Assembly (NCBI GenBank): GCA_030592355.1
Contig: JAUVJE010000008.1
Location: 1 to 22,376 of the forward strand
Direction of reading: 5' to 3'
DNA from: Clostridia bacterium
GTDB taxonomy: Bacteria > Bacillota > Clostridia > DUPQ01
Length of the DNA: 22,376 nucleotides
Below, piece by piece: positions 14,807 through 22,334 of this stretch. Each line of letters starts with the position of its first letter. Position 1 is the first letter of the stretch. The notes beneath the pieces were generated by a model, which saw only the letters and a list, made by a program, of their open reading frames with translations, was not told the DNA's origin and did no database searches. Made by a program: the position numbers and the translations under genes.

Positions 14807-16648
14807 ATGGATATAAAAAAGTGGTTTGAAAAATTCAAGAGCATAATCATATTACTTCCTATAATTGTTTTTAGTGCTATTGTGCCCCTGATTGTTTTCA
14901 CAAAATATGTGCCCCTTAATGATTTTATATCCTCCCATTGGTTTGGAGAACCAGTATCAGCAGATGTTTTTTCATATTACAAGATGCTGGTTATCATTGG
15001 TTGCGCTGTCGTCGCCTTAATAATAATGATATATAAATTAATAAATAAAACTGTTAGGGTGAAGATATCTTTCGTTTTTTTTATTACTCTGGCATACGGT
15101 TTTCTCATTCTTCTTTCAGCTGTTTTTTCAAAATTTGCTGTTGTTGCATTCTGGGGAGCCCCTGAGAGATACGAGGGAGCCATCGTATTGCTTTCATATC
15201 TGATTTTATTTATTTATACAATAACCTTTGCCGATGACATGAAGAGCATAAAAATCATAATGTCATCAATTATTATTTCTTCTGTATTAATAACAACTAT
15301 ATCTGTATTACAGTTTTTCGGATTTGATATTTTTAAAAACCATTTTTTCAAGAGTATTTTAAATATGCTTCCCAATAACAAAAACCCTTATGAAGTCAAT
15401 ACTATATTCGCCGACTTTCAATCATATTCGACCATGTATAATCCGAATTTTCTCGGATTGTATATTTCATTGATTCTCCCCATCTCTTTTGCTTTTTTCG
15501 CCTCAAGAAAATCCAACTCCGGAAGACTGACCGCAAGTCTGCTGGTATACCTGTGTGTTCTGTCTTTAATAGGGAGTTCAGCAGCCGGAGGCTATTATGC
15601 TGTTGTCGTATCGATTGTTCTTCTTCTTTTCTTTTCCTTCTCATATATAAAACGGAATGTAATTAATGTCGTTATGTTGTCTGTTATAGTTATCGGTTTA
15701 CTCCTGCTGACAAATATGTTTACAGGCGGAAGAATTGCAGGAAACATTAATATATTAGGCATTTCAAATGAAGTAGAAAGAATTGAAACCGGAGGCAAAT
15801 CAATTTATATAAAAAATATAACACTGGGAGACAATCATGTATTCATTGATACTACTGATAAGGACTTTACTGTAATAAATGAAAATAAATCAATATCCGT
15901 TCTGGATGTTGATAAAAATGAAATCCCCGTTTTTGTATATGACGAAGGGGAAAATGATACTTTTCCAGGAAATTTAATTCCCTTCAGAGACTCTGAATAT
16001 TCAAATTACATAATAACAACAAACGATGATTACAGTATTTTCGCAGTCAAAGCAGGTATTAGAGTAATGTATTTTCATATGACTGATGAAGGGGTACGCG
16101 TTCCGGGGTTAAATAATGAACTGGATATTTTACACCCGGTTTCCCGTAATAAATTTCTTTATGAACGCCCTTATCTTTTTTCCGGCCGAGGTTATATATG
16201 GGCCGGCATTCTACCATTGCTAAAGGATACGTTAATACTGGGGAATGGCCCCGACACTGTATTCTTAACCTATCCGCAGTATGATTATATCGGTAAAATC
16301 AATATGACTGGAAAATTCAATGTCATAATTGAAAAACCTCATTGCTATTATCTTCAGCTTGCCCATGATACCGGATTGATTTCATTGATTTTATTATTGT
16401 CACTATTTGCATATTACTTTTTGGAAACAATTATTGTTTTGATAAAAAACAAAAGGCGGGGAATCTGGAGAATTTATACTATAGGTATATTTTGTGGAGT
16501 ATCCGGTTACCTAATTGCATCACTTATGTACGACAGTACGGTTTTTGTCTCTCCGGTTTTTTGGACAATATTTGCCATTGGAATCAGTCTTAACCGGTTA
16601 ATAAAAACAGCCGGAAAATCTTCCAAACAAAAAAGCGGTCAAATATAA
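14807..16648 (+). CDS. O-antigen ligase/polymerase-family membrane protein with large extracytoplasmic insert
   Basis: A 613-residue polytopic membrane protein of the Wzy/WaaL type, which joins or polymerises lipid-linked glycans outside the membrane. About nine to ten helices occupy residues 12-305, including the family patterns ERYEGAIVLLSYLILF (120-135) and YNPNFLGLYISLILP (211-225). Residues about 306-458 are a hydrophilic, beta-strand-rich segment, then SGRGYIWAG (459-467), ILGNGPDT (477-484), EKPHCYYLQLAHDTGL (509-524) and the last helices. The GR-x-x-W and PH-x-YLQ motifs are the usual catalytic loop, so the insert precedes that loop. Start ATG 14807 is 6 nt after AAAGAGG. It stands alone. 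Given a Gram-positive host, the acceptor is probably a wall polymer, teichoic acid or protein glycan, not LPS. Confidence 0.82.
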   Translation: MDIKKWFEKFKSIIILLPIIVFSAIVPLIVFTKYVPLNDFISSHWFGEPVSADVFSYYKMLVIIGCAVVALIIMIYKLINKTVRVKISFVFFITLAYGFLILLSAVFSKFAVVAFWGAPERYEGAIVLLSYLILFIYTITFADDMKSIKIIMSSIIISSVLITTISVLQFFGFDIFKNHFFKSILNMLPNNKNPYEVNTIFADFQSYSTMYNPNFLGLYISLILPISFAFFASRKSNSGRLTASLLVYLCVLSLIGSSAAGGYYAVVVSIVLLLFFSFSYIKRNVINVVMLSVIVIGLLLLTNMFTGGRIAGNINILGISNEVERIETGGKSIYIKNITLGDNHVFIDTTDKDFTVINENKSISVLDVDKNEIPVFVYDEGENDTFPGNLIPFRDSEYSNYIITTNDDYSIFAVKAGIRVMYFHMTDEGVRVPGLNNELDILHPVSRNKFLYERPYLFSGRGYIWAGILPLLKDTLILGNGPDTVFLTYPQYDYIGKINMTGKFNVIIEKPHCYYLQLAHDTGLISLILLLSLFAYYFLETIIVLIKNKRRGIWRIYTIGIFCGVSGYLIASLMYDSTVFVSPVFWTIFAIGISLNRLIKTAGKSSKQKSGQI

Positions 16649-16762
16649 ATACAACAACCATCTTATATCTGAAAATATTAAAAAGAATAAATTTTCACTA
16701 TTAATAAAATCATCAAAAAAACCTAGGAATTATCTCTATAATCCCAATGATGTTTAAACAAT

Positions 16763-16795
16763 AAAAAAACCGGGGTCAATGACCCCGGCTTTTTC
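16763..16795. terminator. Bidirectional intrinsic terminator
   Basis: CCGGGGTC (16770-16777) pairs with GACCCCGG (16781-16788) around a 3-nt loop. Seven A before the stem (16763-16769) give U7 on the minus strand, and CTTTTTC after it gives a U-run on the plus strand. It serves both the ligase-type gene (plus) and the symporter gene (minus), which converge here. The rest of the gap (16649-16762) is AT-rich with no feature I can support. Confidence 0.93.
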
Positions 16796-16807
16796 TTTTG
16801 ATTTATA

Positions 16808-18412
16808 TTACTTGCCTATTCCATTAAAACAAGCTTCTATATGTTTATCTTCGAATTTGGATTTAGTTGCAGCTGCAACTATAACCGTTACAAGTATTGA
16901 TAATGTGAGGGCTATGAATATTGGGTCTACAAACTGTAAAACACCGTCTGCTACCAGCATAGGTTTCCCAAATATAAGTTCACACACTTTAAGAACAGTT
17001 GATTCCTTTGAGTGGAAGAACATCATCCAAAGCATACTTGCTGAAAATCCTGAAAGCATGCCTGAGATTGCAGCAACCTTTGAAATCTTTTTACTGAATA
17101 ACGCCGCAAAATACATTGGAAGGAAGGCAGCTCCGCAGAGTCCGAAGAACAGACCGGTGCTTATAGCAATGGCTCCATCCCAAACCGTGGGCAGCCAATA
17201 AGCCAGAAAAACGGTGAAAATAATTGCTATAAGAACCCCAAGTCTTGTAATAAGCATAGCTTTCTTTTCTGTTTTTCCTTCAGTATTAAACAAATCACGC
17301 CCCACTGCCGTACCAACTGCATGAAGCTGGGAACTTATTGTAGACATTCCCGCAGCCAATAGTACAACAAGGAAAACTGATACAAACCACTCAGGCATAA
17401 AGTTGTTCAGGAATAACGACATGATGCCATCGGTGCCTTTCGCTGCAACAACTGCAATTTGTCCGCTTTCCTGGAAAAACAAAACATTTGACATTGCACC
17501 TACTAAAAATGCGACTCCTGTCATCATTAAAATGAACATCCCGCCGATGGGTATCGCCCGGTTAAGTTCCCTGTCGCTTTTAACCGTCATAAACCTTACC
17601 GCAAGCTGCGGTTGTGCAAGAACACCAATTCCAACACCCATTACGATACTTGATACTACTATCCACCAATATTTGGAGAATAACGCCGGCAGGGCCGTCC
17701 ACCCCTGGAATCCCCCCCCCTGCAGACCCTTAATCTGATCCGCAATGGCCGGGTTTGAAAATAAGTCCGTCAATTTCTGATGCGCGGCCGTTATACCACC
17801 CAGTTTTGAATATATGGCAATTACCAAAATCGACATCCCTATAAACATAATTGTCCCCTGGAAGGCATCGGAGTACATAACCCCTTTCAACCCGCCGAAG
17901 AAAACATATGCTGCCACTATCGCAGCAAAAAAGAACAGCGCAACATTATAATCAATATTGAGACTGCCCTCAATAAACTTGGATGCCCCTATCATAACCG
18001 CAGCGGTATAAACCGGCATAAATAGAAATATGACAACACCTGCGAATTTCTGAATAAATTTGGAATTGTATCTTTTCCCAAGAAATTCAGGAAATGTATG
18101 AGCCTCCATGTTGTGTCCCATCTTCCTTGTCCGTTTGCCAAATACCACGAAAGCGATAAAAACACCTAAGAAAATATTCAGAAAAGTCAGCCATAAAAGA
18201 CTGAACCCGAAAACCCCGGCAGTTCCGCCAAAACCAATAATAGCCGATGTGCTTATAAAAGTAGCGCCATAAGACAACGCCATAACAGCCGGATGAATTT
18301 TTCTCCCGCCGATCAGATAATCTTTTGTAGTTTTTGTGTTTTTGTATCCTAAAAATCCCAAGTATCCGACTACTCCAAGATAAAGGATAACCATAATAAT
18401 TTTAACAACCAA
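16808..18412 (-). CDS. Sodium:solute symporter (SSS family)
   Basis: A 534-residue, about 13-helix Na+-coupled uptake transporter. Family marks are DYLIGGRK (31-38), FPEFLGKRYNSKFIQ (107-121), GGLKGVMYSDAFQG (173-186), LAQPQLAVRFMTVKSD (265-280) and LAAGMSTISSQLHAVGTAVGRDL (352-374), the helix that contributes sodium ligands. The pattern is nearest the pantothenate/monocarboxylate branch, but the substrate cannot be read from sequence. The TTG start at 18412 is 6 nt after GAGGGGGAG, and 20 nt after the stop of a small membrane protein gene. The coding strand contains a run of nine G at codons for Gly232-234 (17712-17720), a slippage-prone site. Confidence 0.93.
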   Translation of the reverse strand: MVVKIIMVILYLGVVGYLGFLGYKNTKTTKDYLIGGRKIHPAVMALSYGATFISTSAIIGFGGTAGVFGFSLLWLTFLNIFLGVFIAFVVFGKRTRKMGHNMEAHTFPEFLGKRYNSKFIQKFAGVVIFLFMPVYTAAVMIGASKFIEGSLNIDYNVALFFFAAIVAAYVFFGGLKGVMYSDAFQGTIMFIGMSILVIAIYSKLGGITAAHQKLTDLFSNPAIADQIKGLQGGGFQGWTALPALFSKYWWIVVSSIVMGVGIGVLAQPQLAVRFMTVKSDRELNRAIPIGGMFILMMTGVAFLVGAMSNVLFFQESGQIAVVAAKGTDGIMSLFLNNFMPEWFVSVFLVVLLAAGMSTISSQLHAVGTAVGRDLFNTEGKTEKKAMLITRLGVLIAIIFTVFLAYWLPTVWDGAIAISTGLFFGLCGAAFLPMYFAALFSKKISKVAAISGMLSGFSASMLWMMFFHSKESTVLKVCELIFGKPMLVADGVLQFVDPIFIALTLSILVTVIVAAATKSKFEDKHIEACFNGIGK

Positions 18413-18432
18413 TTTACACTCCCCCTCTCAAA

Positions 18433-18615
18433 TTAAAGTTTCCCGTCAATAATATTCTCTTTTTCCTGCCACTTGGCTTCTTCTGCCATTTCGATTTCTT
18501 CAGCGTCTCCACCGCCTTTGTTCCACATGATTATGCCGTAAATTAAACATAGCAACGCTGATGCGATACATAAAATGTATGCAAGAGAAATGGATAGATC
18601 AGATATCCCTAACAT
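18433..18615 (-). CDS. Symporter small accessory protein (single-pass membrane peptide)
   Basis: A 60-residue protein with one membrane helix (residues about 9-30, IS-LAYILCIASALLCLIYGI), a WNKGGG turn, and an acidic then mixed-charge cytoplasmic tail (EEIEMAEEAKWQEKENI). A GGGGGT site lies 7 nt before the ATG. It is 20 nt upstream of the symporter in the same transcript. Small single-helix proteins encoded next to SSS symporters are known from other bacteria as accessory subunits; its exact function is not established, and I assign it by size, topology and position. Confidence 0.82.
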   Translation of the reverse strand: MLGISDLSISLAYILCIASALLCLIYGIIMWNKGGGDAEEIEMAEEAKWQEKENIIDGKL

Positions 18616-18661
18616 TGACTGTACCCCCTTCTTTAGTTTTTTTATGGAGCCAGTGTAAATA

Positions 18662-18734
18662 ACTACTGAACTACCATACTACCGTTCTTCTGCCTTTTGA
18701 ATTAACGAATTACTCCGTTCTACCGTACTACTTG
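18662..18734 (-). repeat. Degenerate 8-nt repeats in the 5' leader of the symporter operon
   Basis: On the plus strand the units ACTACTGA, ACTACCAT, ACTACCGT and TCTTCTGC abut at 18662-18693, and TACTCCGT, TCTACCGT, ACTACTTG abut at 18711-18734, with an unrelated 17-nt spacer between. In the transcript (minus strand) the consensus unit is ACGGTAGT. The block begins right at the predicted transcription start and ends about 47 nt before the small-protein ATG, so all units lie in the untranslated leader. No comparable repeat occurs elsewhere in the window. Confidence 0.7.
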
Positions 18735-18739
18735 CAGAA

Positions 18740-18769
18740 ATTATACCAAATAGCTAATTTATGTGTCAA
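18740..18769 (-). promoter_or_regulatory. Sigma-A promoter of the symporter operon
   Basis: Consensus TTGACA (18764-18769, minus strand) and consensus TATAAT (18740-18745), 18-nt spacer. Predicted transcription starts near 18733 and gives a leader of about 118 nt carrying the repeat block. No terminator separates this promoter from the upstream flippase gene. Confidence 0.85.
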
Positions 18770-18811
18770 TCATATTATCTGGTAATAATACTATTTGTTA
18801 TCAATATGGCG

Positions 18812-20335
18812 TTAGTTTTTTCTTTTCAGCAGACCCGCAATGGTACTATGCATGCTGTTCAATATAACTTTATCCTCTTCATCGAGTTTCATAATTAAAA
18901 TTATTCCGGTAAAAACCAACACAAATATACTGCCTTTTATTAATATATCAGTCATGCCGTCCCACATTATCATGTGGTTCAGCAAATAAACCACCGTATA
19001 AGAAACCGCTCCCGCAACAAGTGGCTTTATATATTTATAATTGAAAGGTTGGATTTTTTGTGTGCTATACAGATAGAGAAGAGACAGGGAATTTCCAATT
19101 ATTGCAGAAATCAGCGTTGCTGTTGCCGCTCCGACTATACCATATTTTGGAATCATTATAATATTGAGAATTATATTGACTGTAAATGTGACTATTGATG
19201 ATATAAGATTAAATTTAGGATGTCCGGTCATGGCATTCATGCTTCCGGTCTGGCCTGTCATTACTCCAATCATAGATCCGCATGCGACAAGTATGAGTGC
19301 CGTGTGTCCTTCAATGAATTCCCTGCCGAAAATATGAAGCCCACTCTTACCAAACAGAACTATCCCAAGGAATATCATGAGTCCGAATGTAAACGACCAC
19401 TTTGTTACCGTCCTGTATGTATGAATCATTTCATTCCTTTTACCCGAATGGTATAAAGAAGAAATCATAGGGCCGAAAAAGGTGGCTGTTATATGCTTGA
19501 AAAAAGGTATAATCGCACACAGCTGAACTGATATCTTGTAAATCGCGACAGCTTCTTCAGTTTTAATATGACCAAGCATTATAATATCAGCCTGTCTGAG
19601 AAGTATAGAAATTATCGATGACATAAAAAGCGGCAGGGAATATTTTACCATTTCCCATTTTTCTTTTTTAGAAACAGCAGTCGGATTTCCGATTTCCGTG
19701 TTTCTATATTGAATGAAAATACTATATATAAGTACAAAGACATACGCCGTATACGTAGATATTACTATTCCGTCGATGCCTTTTATTCCAAAAACAAAAA
19801 AGCAGACCAAAATTGCTGAAATTCTTACCATATGATAAAAGATATTTCTAATAAGCGAATATCGGGCGATTCTTTTTAAACTGCGCAAAACTGTGAGAGA
19901 CAGCCCGTATAAAGCTTCTATTACGATCAGAGGTGCCATCTTGAATAAAAGCGGACCATAGTCCGGGGAGTTAAGTAATATTTTTGAAATCGGGTTAGCG
20001 AAAATCATTACTGCAGCGGTAAAAATCCCGCCTGCGGCGGCAACGGCTATATATGCAAAAGCTATTGTGCCTTTAACTTTTGATTCTTGGCCTGCCTGTC
20101 GGAATTTCTGTCCGTAAAACATAACGCCGCTACCTAGTCCAAGCCCCGAAAGTGTAATTATTATGGTGAGGAAGGATATGACATATGCGTATTGTCCATA
20201 TACTTTTGCACCAAAGGCATTTGTAACAATTGCAGATGCTACAATTAAAAATAAATATCTGGCGATTTCACCAATAAACGAAAATGATGTGTATCTGCCA
20301 ATCTCCATTAGATATGATTTATCTTTTTTGGCCAA
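18812..20335 (-). CDS. Polysaccharide/lipid-linked oligosaccharide flippase (MOP superfamily)
   Basis: A 507-residue integral membrane protein of the Wzx-like branch of the MOP superfamily, predicted to move lipid-linked glycans across the cytoplasmic membrane. About 14 hydrophobic helices are spread evenly, with typical features: RYLFLIVASAIVTNAFGAKV (26-45), the YGQYAYVISFL start of helix 2, a basic loop after it, a central repeat SLPLFMSSIISILLRQADI with ML-GH, and GMTDILIKGSIFV near the end. The TTG at 20333-20335 is 6 nt after AGGGGAG. It stands alone, divergent from the HD gene, and may act with the ligase-type protein 2 kb away or the GT2 enzyme, though they are not co-transcribed. Confidence 0.88.
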   Translation of the reverse strand: MAKKDKSYLMEIGRYTSFSFIGEIARYLFLIVASAIVTNAFGAKVYGQYAYVISFLTIIITLSGLGLGSGVMFYGQKFRQAGQESKVKGTIAFAYIAVAAAGGIFTAAVMIFANPISKILLNSPDYGPLLFKMAPLIVIEALYGLSLTVLRSLKRIARYSLIRNIFYHMVRISAILVCFFVFGIKGIDGIVISTYTAYVFVLIYSIFIQYRNTEIGNPTAVSKKEKWEMVKYSLPLFMSSIISILLRQADIIMLGHIKTEEAVAIYKISVQLCAIIPFFKHITATFFGPMISSLYHSGKRNEMIHTYRTVTKWSFTFGLMIFLGIVLFGKSGLHIFGREFIEGHTALILVACGSMIGVMTGQTGSMNAMTGHPKFNLISSIVTFTVNIILNIIMIPKYGIVGAATATLISAIIGNSLSLLYLYSTQKIQPFNYKYIKPLVAGAVSYTVVYLLNHMIMWDGMTDILIKGSIFVLVFTGIILIMKLDEEDKVILNSMHSTIAGLLKRKN

Positions 20336-20365
20336 TTCCCTCTCCCCTATTATGTCTGTGTATAT

Positions 20366-20395
20366 ACTATACTATAGGCATACTAAAACCAACAA
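20366..20395 (-). promoter_or_regulatory. Candidate promoter of the flippase gene
   Basis: TTGTTG (20390-20395, minus strand) and TATAGT (20366-20371) with an 18-nt spacer. Both boxes have one or two mismatches, so the assignment is tentative. The 128-bp intergenic region is shared with the divergent HD gene promoter. Confidence 0.4.
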
Positions 20396-20448
20396 TTCCA
20401 ATCCTCCCTAAATTGTACCGTTTTCTATGGAGATTTTTTTCTTTGGTG

Positions 20449-20454
20449 TATAAT
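20449..20454 (+). promoter_or_regulatory. -10 box of the HD-domain gene
   Basis: A perfect TATAAT ends only 9 nt before the ATG of the HD gene, so transcription would begin within about 3 nt of the start codon. No acceptable -35 box is seen at the right distance and no Shine-Dalgarno site exists. Confidence 0.45.
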
Positions 20455-20463
20455 GTTCATATT

Positions 20464-21102
20464 ATGGATAGATTAAAACTTTTAAAAGCGGAAGCTGTAA
20501 AGATATTAGAAACCGGCCGTGGGAGCCATGACTGGGAGCATACCGAAAGGGTTTTGAATATGTGCCTTCATATTGCGGCAGTTGAATACGGAAACCTTGA
20601 AATTCTTACAGCAGCTGCGCTTTTGCACGATATCGGCAGACACGCCCAGGATTTAAGCAAGGGAAAGGTTTCTCATGCGGTAATCAGCGTACAAATGGCA
20701 CGTCCCATACTTGAGACTCATGGTTTTGACAATGACAGTATTGAAAAAATACTGCACTGCATAGAAACCCACAGATATAGAAAGGGTGGCGACCCGACTT
20801 CTCTTGAGGCAAAGATATTATTTGACGCAGATAAGCTGGATGCCATAGGTGCCATCGGCATAGGGCGGGCATTTGTCTTTGCGGGCGAAGTGGGCGCGGC
20901 GGTTCACATCCGTAATCTGAATATTGAAGGAACAGAATCATATACAAAGCAGGATACAGCATATAGGGAATTTAAAGTGAAACTAGAAAAAATAAAAGAC
21001 AGGATTTACACAAACGAGGGAAAACGGATTGCCGAAGATCGTCATGAATATATGATTGGTTTTTTTAAAAGGCTTGATAAAGAGGCTGCGGGAGAAATTT
21101 AA
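20464..21102 (+). CDS. HD-domain phosphohydrolase
   Basis: A 212-residue metal-dependent phosphohydrolase of the HD superfamily. Ligand motifs are in order: His26 (HDWEHTERV), His55-Asp56 (ALLHDIGRH), His98 and His103 (HCIETHRYR), Asp121/Asp123 (LFDADKLDAIGAIG). The layout matches the stand-alone uncharacterised HD hydrolases (YedJ-like); a phosphate-monoester or nucleotide substrate is likely but unknown. I start at ATG 20464; a longer frame back to 20284 would run antisense into the flippase coding region and lacks family similarity. It stands alone, followed by a 14-bp perfect palindrome and then the promoter of the yjbQ-type gene. Confidence 0.88.
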   Translation: MDRLKLLKAEAVKILETGRGSHDWEHTERVLNMCLHIAAVEYGNLEILTAAALLHDIGRHAQDLSKGKVSHAVISVQMARPILETHGFDNDSIEKILHCIETHRYRKGGDPTSLEAKILFDADKLDAIGAIGIGRAFVFAGEVGAAVHIRNLNIEGTESYTKQDTAYREFKVKLEKIKDRIYTNEGKRIAEDRHEYMIGFFKRLDKEAAGEI

Positions 21103-21108
21103 CCTTCT

Positions 21109-21122
21109 GCAACCTAGGTTGC
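21109..21122. repeat. Perfect 14-bp palindrome downstream of the HD gene
   Basis: GCAACCTAGGTTGC is self-complementary with no loop and lies 6 nt after the HD stop and 17 nt before the -35 box of the next promoter. A pyrimidine-rich tail follows but no T-run, so a terminator is doubtful; a binding site for a dimeric regulator is equally possible. Confidence 0.4.
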
Positions 21123-21138
21123 TCTCTTCTCTGACTTG

Positions 21139-21166
21139 TTGTAAGTTTCACCGTTCTCTGTATAAT
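21139..21166 (+). promoter_or_regulatory. Sigma-A promoter of the yjbQ-type/lipoprotein operon
   Basis: TTGTAA (21139-21144) and perfect TATAAT (21161-21166) with a 16-nt spacer; an alternative TTGTTG at 21136 gives 19 nt. Predicted transcription starts near 21173, about 52 nt before the GTG start. Confidence 0.6.
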
Positions 21167-21225
21167 GTTACTGTAAAGACGGAATAAACAAATATAAAAT
21201 TCCGGCGGATACGAGGAAATGAATT

Positions 21226-21642
21226 GTGAAAAGCTATAGAAAAGAACTTTGGTTTAACACAGAAAGCAGAAGGGCGTTTATCAATATCACTCGGAAAATT
21301 CAGAAATGTCTGGATGAAAGCGGAATCCGGGACGGCTTTCTTTTATGCAATGCCATGCATATAACCGCAAGTATTTTTATAAATGATGATGAAAGCGGCC
21401 TGCACTCGGATTTTGAAAAATGGCTTGAGGGATTGGCTCCGGAAAAACCTTACGACCGCTATATGCACAATGGTTTTGAAGATAATGCCGACGCTCATTT
21501 GAAAAGAACCGTCATGGGACGCGAAGTTATGGTGGCTGTTACCGACGGGCAATTAGATTTCGGTCCATGGGAACAAATTTTTTATGGCGAATTCGACGGG
21601 AAGCGGAATAAACGCGTCCTTGTTAAAATTATAGGAGAATAA
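21226..21642 (+). CDS. YjbQ-family (UPF0047) protein
   Basis: A 138-residue single-domain protein. The family core is well kept: HITASIFINDD (45-55), the DFEKWLEGLAP helix (62-72), YMHNGFEDNADAHLKR (79-94) with the conserved N-A-D-A-H, a DGQLDFGPWEQIFYGEFDG block (107-125), and VLVKIIG at the end. Members can replace thiamine-phosphate synthase in genetic tests, but their normal role is unsettled, so I give no gene name. The GTG at 21226 is 9 nt after GAGG; the ATG 9 nt upstream is out of frame. It is first in an operon with a lipoprotein gene 1 nt downstream. Confidence 0.88.
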   Translation: MKSYRKELWFNTESRRAFINITRKIQKCLDESGIRDGFLLCNAMHITASIFINDDESGLHSDFEKWLEGLAPEKPYDRYMHNGFEDNADAHLKRTVMGREVMVAVTDGQLDFGPWEQIFYGEFDGKRNKRVLVKIIGE

Positions 21643-21643
21643 A

Positions 21644-22303
21644 ATGATTAAAAAAATAATGGCGCTTGTTCTTGTTTTATTGATAACAATATCTTTTACT
21701 GCATGCAAGAATGACTCAATAGATGCAGAGTTTGACTGGGGAACAACTGAAAATGGCAGGTATGAAAATGAGTTTTTCGGATTTAGCATAGATATATCTG
21801 AGGATTACTACTTCTTAACACCCCAGGAAATTGTTGATATGAATCTTCTTCCCGGAGAAGACGGCGAAATTATACCTTATGATATAAATAGCATAGAAGA
21901 TCTTCGTGCTGAACCACTGGTGCATTATGTATATACAACTAAATATGAATCTGTCAGCTCTACAAATTTCAATCCCTATATAAATATATTTTCAGAAAAT
22001 ATGTCTTATGTTGAAAGTAATTATAGTAAAGAGGCCTATGTTGAGAACAGTCTTAATTTTACTCAAATGATTTTCGAAAATGCTGGGGTCAGCGTTGAAG
22101 TGTTTCCCCTTGAAAAGCCATGGTTTGACGACAGACAATTTGCAAAAGGAACCCTGCGGATTGACCTAGAACAATTTTCTATGTTCCAAGAAATGTATTC
22201 AATGAGAAAGGGCGACTATTCATTGGTTATACTATTAGGTTACTCAACACCCAATGAGAGAGATGAACTTCATTCCTATTTAGATACCCTCACAATAAAA
22301 TAG
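21644..22303 (+). CDS. Lipoprotein of unknown function
   Basis: A 219-residue predicted lipoprotein. The signal is clear: MIKK, a hydrophobic stretch to residue 18, and lipobox FTAC with lipid-bearing Cys21, so the mature protein should sit on the outer face of the membrane. The mature part is acidic and rich in aromatic residues (NEFFGFSIDISEDYYFLTPQ near 43-62), with the look of a small alpha/beta domain and a C-terminal motif LHSYLDTLTIK. I do not recognise a named family. AGGAG lies 7 nt upstream and overlaps the end of the yjbQ-type gene, so the two are co-transcribed; this pairing says nothing certain about its function. Confidence 0.8.
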   Translation: MIKKIMALVLVLLITISFTACKNDSIDAEFDWGTTENGRYENEFFGFSIDISEDYYFLTPQEIVDMNLLPGEDGEIIPYDINSIEDLRAEPLVHYVYTTKYESVSSTNFNPYINIFSENMSYVESNYSKEAYVENSLNFTQMIFENAGVSVEVFPLEKPWFDDRQFAKGTLRIDLEQFSMFQEMYSMRKGDYSLVILLGYSTPNERDELHSYLDTLTIK

Positions 22304-22315
22304 CGCTAAGAAATT

Positions 22316-22334
22316 TTCGGCAATTATTGCTGAA
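22316..22334 (+). terminator. Weak hairpin after the lipoprotein gene
   Basis: TTCGGCAA (22316-22323) pairs with TTGCTGAA (22327-22334) including one G-U pair, with a 3-nt loop, 13 nt after the lipoprotein stop. No U-run follows, so termination here is uncertain. Confidence 0.25.

Noticed and set aside
18616..18734. TRAP-type or T-box/riboswitch leader before the symporter operon
   Set aside because: Triplet spacing is 5 nt, not the 2-3 nt TRAP needs; there is no T-box sequence, specifier stem or terminator hairpin. Kept only as an unexplained repeat.
20284..20463. 60-codon upstream extension of the HD protein
   Set aside because: It reads antisense through the flippase start and both promoters, and is unrelated to HD proteins.
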